Positions 62,192 to 64,000 of a DNA stretch of 64,000 nt are shown piece after piece; positions within the stretch are counted from its first letter, which is position 1; each line of letters starts with the position of its first letter. The notes beneath the pieces are model-generated. The model had not been told where the DNA came from. It did no database searches and saw nothing but the letters and a program-made list of their open reading frames with translations. Position numbers and translations under genes: made by a program. The DNA is taken from contig WHSZ01000013.1 of assembly GCA_009379845.1 (NCBI GenBank), forward strand, positions 1 to 64,000, given 5' to 3'. This stretch comes from Pseudonocardiaceae bacterium (GTDB lineage Bacteria > Actinomycetota > Actinomycetes > Mycobacteriales > Pseudonocardiaceae).

Positions 62192-62222
62192 GCGCATACG
62201 TCTGCTATTACTCCGTATGCGC
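62192..62222. promoter_or_regulatory. candidate TetR operator before the methyltransferase
   Basis: Perfect 9-bp arms GCGCATACG (62192-62200) and CGTATGCGC (62214-62222) with 13 bases between, so the half-sites are two helical turns apart. It is 18 bases upstream of the methyltransferase start. Confidence 0.6.
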
Positions 62223-62241
62223 TAGGTAGCCGGCCGCCGGT

Positions 62242-62258
62242 GCTAGGCGCCGCCTAGC
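62242..62258. promoter_or_regulatory. short dyad GCTAGGCG/CGCCTAGC
   Basis: Arms GCTAGGCG (62242-62249) and CGCCTAGC (62251-62258) around a single C, between the methyltransferase operator and the TetR remnant. It may be a second operator or a hairpin. Confidence 0.4.
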
Positions 62259-62318
62259 GGTACCGACCGTGCCCGCGGCGCCGCACCGCGTCGCTTTCCA
62301 AGGGGATCTCGCGACGCG

Positions 62319-62572
62319 GTGCCCGGTTCGAAGAGATCCGCGAGGCGTGGCGACCTCAGCGCACACGTGGTGGCGAACGCGCTGATCGGCGTGCACCGCA
62401 CCTTGATCGACTACGGACGTGGTCGATTGGTGACCGACGAGAAGCCCACCCGGATCGCGTCCGATGTCCGCGAGCTCGGCGCTCGCGCCTTCGCGTTACC
62501 GAACACGGCTTGCGGGTGTATGCCCCGAAACCAGCCGGCGAGAACGACACATCGACAGCAGAGCAGCCGTGA
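62319..62572 (+). pseudogene. TetR family regulator remnant (C-terminal domain, frameshifted)
   Basis: From about 62355 the frame encodes VVANALIGVHRTLIDYGRG and ASDVRELGARAFAL, which matches the C-terminal helices of actinobacterial TetR regulators. At about 62495 the frame must change; the next frame continues TEHGLRVYAPKPAGEND and ends at TGA 62572, the usual tail of the same family. The DNA-binding N-terminus is absent: only about 100 bases separate the fragment from the operator dyads. It is divergent from the methyltransferase, the classical position of a TetR repressor. Confidence 0.65.
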
Positions 62573-62700
62573 GCGTTTGAGCGAGCAGCGGCGAGATGGC
62601 CACTCTGCTGTCCACAGTAGAACGTGTCGGGATCGACGGCGGACGTCGCACGTCACGCTCATCAACACAGCCGGCCGACACCAGGCGGCCGGCTGCGCGC

Positions 62701-63465
62701 TCACCGCTGTGGCACCAGCCAGGGCTCTTGAGGAAGCGGGCTGCCGGTCTCAAGGAAGGACTTGAGGTTCGACAGCACAGCCGCCCAGCCAGCCGCGGCT
62801 TCGTCCCGTTCGGCCTCGTCGGCGAAATTCCCTTCGGTGACGGTGAGCCGGACGATCTCTCCGTACGGCTCGATGTCGAAGGTCAGCTGGGAGGGGCCGT
62901 CCGGCCGTTCCTGGCCGGGCGCCTCGCCGGTAAGCACCAACCGGGTGGGCGGCTCGCTTTCCAGCACCGTGCCGATGGCATCGGCGATGCCCGAACCGTC
63001 CGAGCGCCGGTGCTCCCAACCGGAGCCGACCTGCCAGTCCGAAACGTTGCTGTGGCCCCACCATTCAGCCGTCTGCTCGGCGTCGGTCAGCGCCTGCCAC
63101 ACCCTTTCCGGTGTGCTCTCGATGTAGGTGACGTACACGAATTCCGGTTTGTCTGCCATGGTTTCCTCTGCTCGTCGTTTCAGGTTGCTCAGCGCCCGAA
63201 GGCGCGGACGCTCGAACTTGTCGATCCAGCGTTCCTGGATCTCGTTGAGCGGGACCGGATTGAGGTAGTGGAGTTTCTCCCGGCCTCGCCGCACGGTGCT
63301 GACCAGGTTGGCGGCCTCCAGTACGGACAGATGTTGCGTCGCGGATTGGCGCGTCATGTCAACCCGCTCGCACAGCTCGCCCAGTGTCTGCCCGTTGTGC
63401 TCGTACAACCTGTCCAGCAGGTATCGCCGAGTCTCGTCGGCCAGCGCTTTGAAGACCTTGTCCAT
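62701..63465 (-). CDS. ArsR regulator fused to an SRPBCC (AHSA1) domain
   Basis: 254 aa from ATG 63465 (GTG 63477 would add four residues). Residues 1-95 are an ArsR winged helix (MDKVFKALADETRRYLLDRLYEHNGQTLGELCERVDMTRQSATQHLSVLEAANLV in pieces), and 105-250 an SRPBCC domain (FVYVTYIESTPERVWQALTDAEQTAEWWG to AGWAAVLSNLKSFLE). The two are usually separate genes in one operon. The SRPBCC part may bind the ligand that controls DNA binding. A 24-bp palindrome lies 21 bases upstream of the ATG. Confidence 0.9.
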   Translation of the reverse strand: MDKVFKALADETRRYLLDRLYEHNGQTLGELCERVDMTRQSATQHLSVLEAANLVSTVRRGREKLHYLNPVPLNEIQERWIDKFERPRLRALSNLKRRAEETMADKPEFVYVTYIESTPERVWQALTDAEQTAEWWGHSNVSDWQVGSGWEHRRSDGSGIADAIGTVLESEPPTRLVLTGEAPGQERPDGPSQLTFDIEPYGEIVRLTVTEGNFADEAERDEAAAGWAAVLSNLKSFLETGSPLPQEPWLVPQR

Positions 63466-63485
63466 CTCTTGGCGCACACCTCACA

Positions 63486-63509
63486 ACATGCAGGTAAATA
63501 CCTGCATGT
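63486..63509. promoter_or_regulatory. 24-bp palindrome, candidate ArsR operator
   Basis: Perfect arms ACATGCAGGTA (63486-63496) and TACCTGCATGT (63499-63509) around AA. It lies just upstream of the ArsR-SRPBCC gene, in the gap before the divergent potassium channel gene. Confidence 0.7.
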
Positions 63510-63572
63510 CAACTCCCGGGGCCGTCCCGGCATTTCGCCGGAGGCGTTGTGAGAGTCGGCTAATCTCGATAG

Positions 63573-64000
63573 ATGCCGTTACTTTTGTCCCGTTTGTTGA
63601 ACCGGCTCACGCGCCGGATCACCTGGGGGCTGCCGGCTGAACTCTTGCTTTTCGTTTTCGTCACCAGCTGGCCGTTGATGGCGTGGGCGGAGCCCGGCGA
63701 GCGCATCGTCGACCCCGGCGTCTACTGGTATTGGTTCATCGTCACCGCGGCAACGGTGGGCTACGGCGACTACGCTCCCACGACGACCGAGGGATACCTG
63801 GTCACTGTGTACGTGGTTGTCGGTGGCATCGTTACCATCACCGCGCTTTTCGCCCGAATCGCGCAGATGATCGACAAGGCGAAGGGGTTGCGCATGCACG
63901 GACACGGCACGCTCAAGGTCGCCAACCACATCGTCATTCTCGGTTATACGGTTGGTCGGACCGAGCGCATCATCGACGAACTCGTCGCGGACGAACCACG
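63573..64000 (+). CDS. potassium channel with TrkA-N/RCK domain (truncated by window end)
   Basis: ATG 63573 opens a frame that runs off the window after 142 codons. Two membrane helices (LLLFVFVTSWPLMAWA and LVTVYVVVGGIVTITALFA) flank the pore with the selectivity filter TVGYGDY. Next comes the start of an RCK domain with HIVILGYTVGRTERII, a Rossmann-type NAD or nucleotide site. This is the Kch/MthK layout of a ligand-gated K+ channel. The pore Gly-Tyr-Gly is intact. Confidence 0.9.
   Translation, partial: MPLLLSRLLNRLTRRITWGLPAELLLFVFVTSWPLMAWAEPGERIVDPGVYWYWFIVTAATVGYGDYAPTTTEGYLVTVYVVVGGIVTITALFARIAQMIDKAKGLRMHGHGTLKVANHIVILGYTVGRTERIIDELVADEP

Noticed and set aside
1..64000. tRNA, rRNA or insertion sequences
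   Set aside because: I saw no cloverleaf with the CCA-proximal and T-loop consensus, no rRNA segments and no transposase or integrase motifs, though a covariance-model scan could reveal a missed tRNA.

Overview
The window is 64 kb of high-GC actinobacterial chromosome. Its GC-rich third positions, frequent GTG and TTG starts, GGAGG ribosome sites, the accA3/accD5/accE acyl-CoA carboxylase set, a PASTA-less PknB-type kinase, DUF397/WhiJ-type small-gene loci and DUF1707 and DUF574 families all suggest a member of the Pseudonocardiaceae (Amycolatopsis/Prauserella/Saccharomonospora type). The species cannot be fixed from sequence reading alone.

Layout. 0-2.4 kb: a tightly coupled accessory cassette made of a partial gene, a small Cys-rich zinc-ribbon-like protein, a 74-aa PDGY protein, a radical SAM/SPASM-like enzyme and a phosphotransferase-fold protein. 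2.5-10 kb: a Ser/Thr kinase diverging from the methylmalonyl-CoA mutase genes mutA-mutB-meaB and a small membrane protein. 10.3-13.7 kb: an M20 amidohydrolase, a HAD phosphatase and an FGGY sugar kinase. 13.9-20.7 kb: a cyclotransferase-like gene, lpdA, a SixA-type phosphatase and the glycerol genes glpK-glpF with divergent glpD. 20.8-32.8 kb: acetyltransferase, DUF1707 protein, accA3, maf, a PhzF-like protein, a DinB protein, a large NACHT NTPase resembling antiphage bNACHTs, accE, accD5 and class I aldolase. From memory, accD5-accE-maf-accA3 and lpdA-glpD are neighbours in Mycobacterium tuberculosis too, so the NACHT block looks inserted into an old core locus. 32.9-41 kb: a DUF3616 protein, an Lrp regulator divergent from a sulfur amino acid PLP enzyme, DUF574 methyltransferase, ogt, proline racemase family enzyme and an MFS drug exporter. 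41-43.5 kb: a second copy of the small-protein cassette beside a decayed WhiJ-like (XRE/DUF5753) plus DUF6879 locus. 43.5-50.5 kb: many small regulator-plus-enzyme pairs. 50.6-54.8 kb: a four-carbon acid sugar operon (transporter, DUF1537 kinase, PdxA2, GntR) with a candidate GntR operator. 55-64 kb: HxlR regulator, truncated YCII gene, VOC protein, AlkZ-like protein, 1055-aa STAND ATPase, methyltransferase beside a broken TetR repressor, ArsR-SRPBCC fusion and a truncated potassium channel.

How parts work together. AccA3, AccD5 and AccE would carboxylate propionyl-CoA to methylmalonyl-CoA, and MutA/MutB, protected by MeaB, would isomerise it to succinyl-CoA (the epimerase is not in the window). 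GlpF, GlpK and GlpD feed glycerol into dihydroxyacetone phosphate, which the class I aldolase can use; the acid sugar operon would also deliver dihydroxyacetone phosphate.

The most unusual signals are: (i) two copies of a small-protein cassette, one attached to a radical SAM enzyme; (ii) two families of intergenic palindromes, one with core TTAGCGGGCTAA and one with core ATATGCATCCATAT, often joined in a fixed order with a GTGGGTGACCC block, mostly between convergent genes; (iii) interleaved inverted repeats ahead of the HAD gene; and (iv) several decayed regulators next to intact operator-like dyads.
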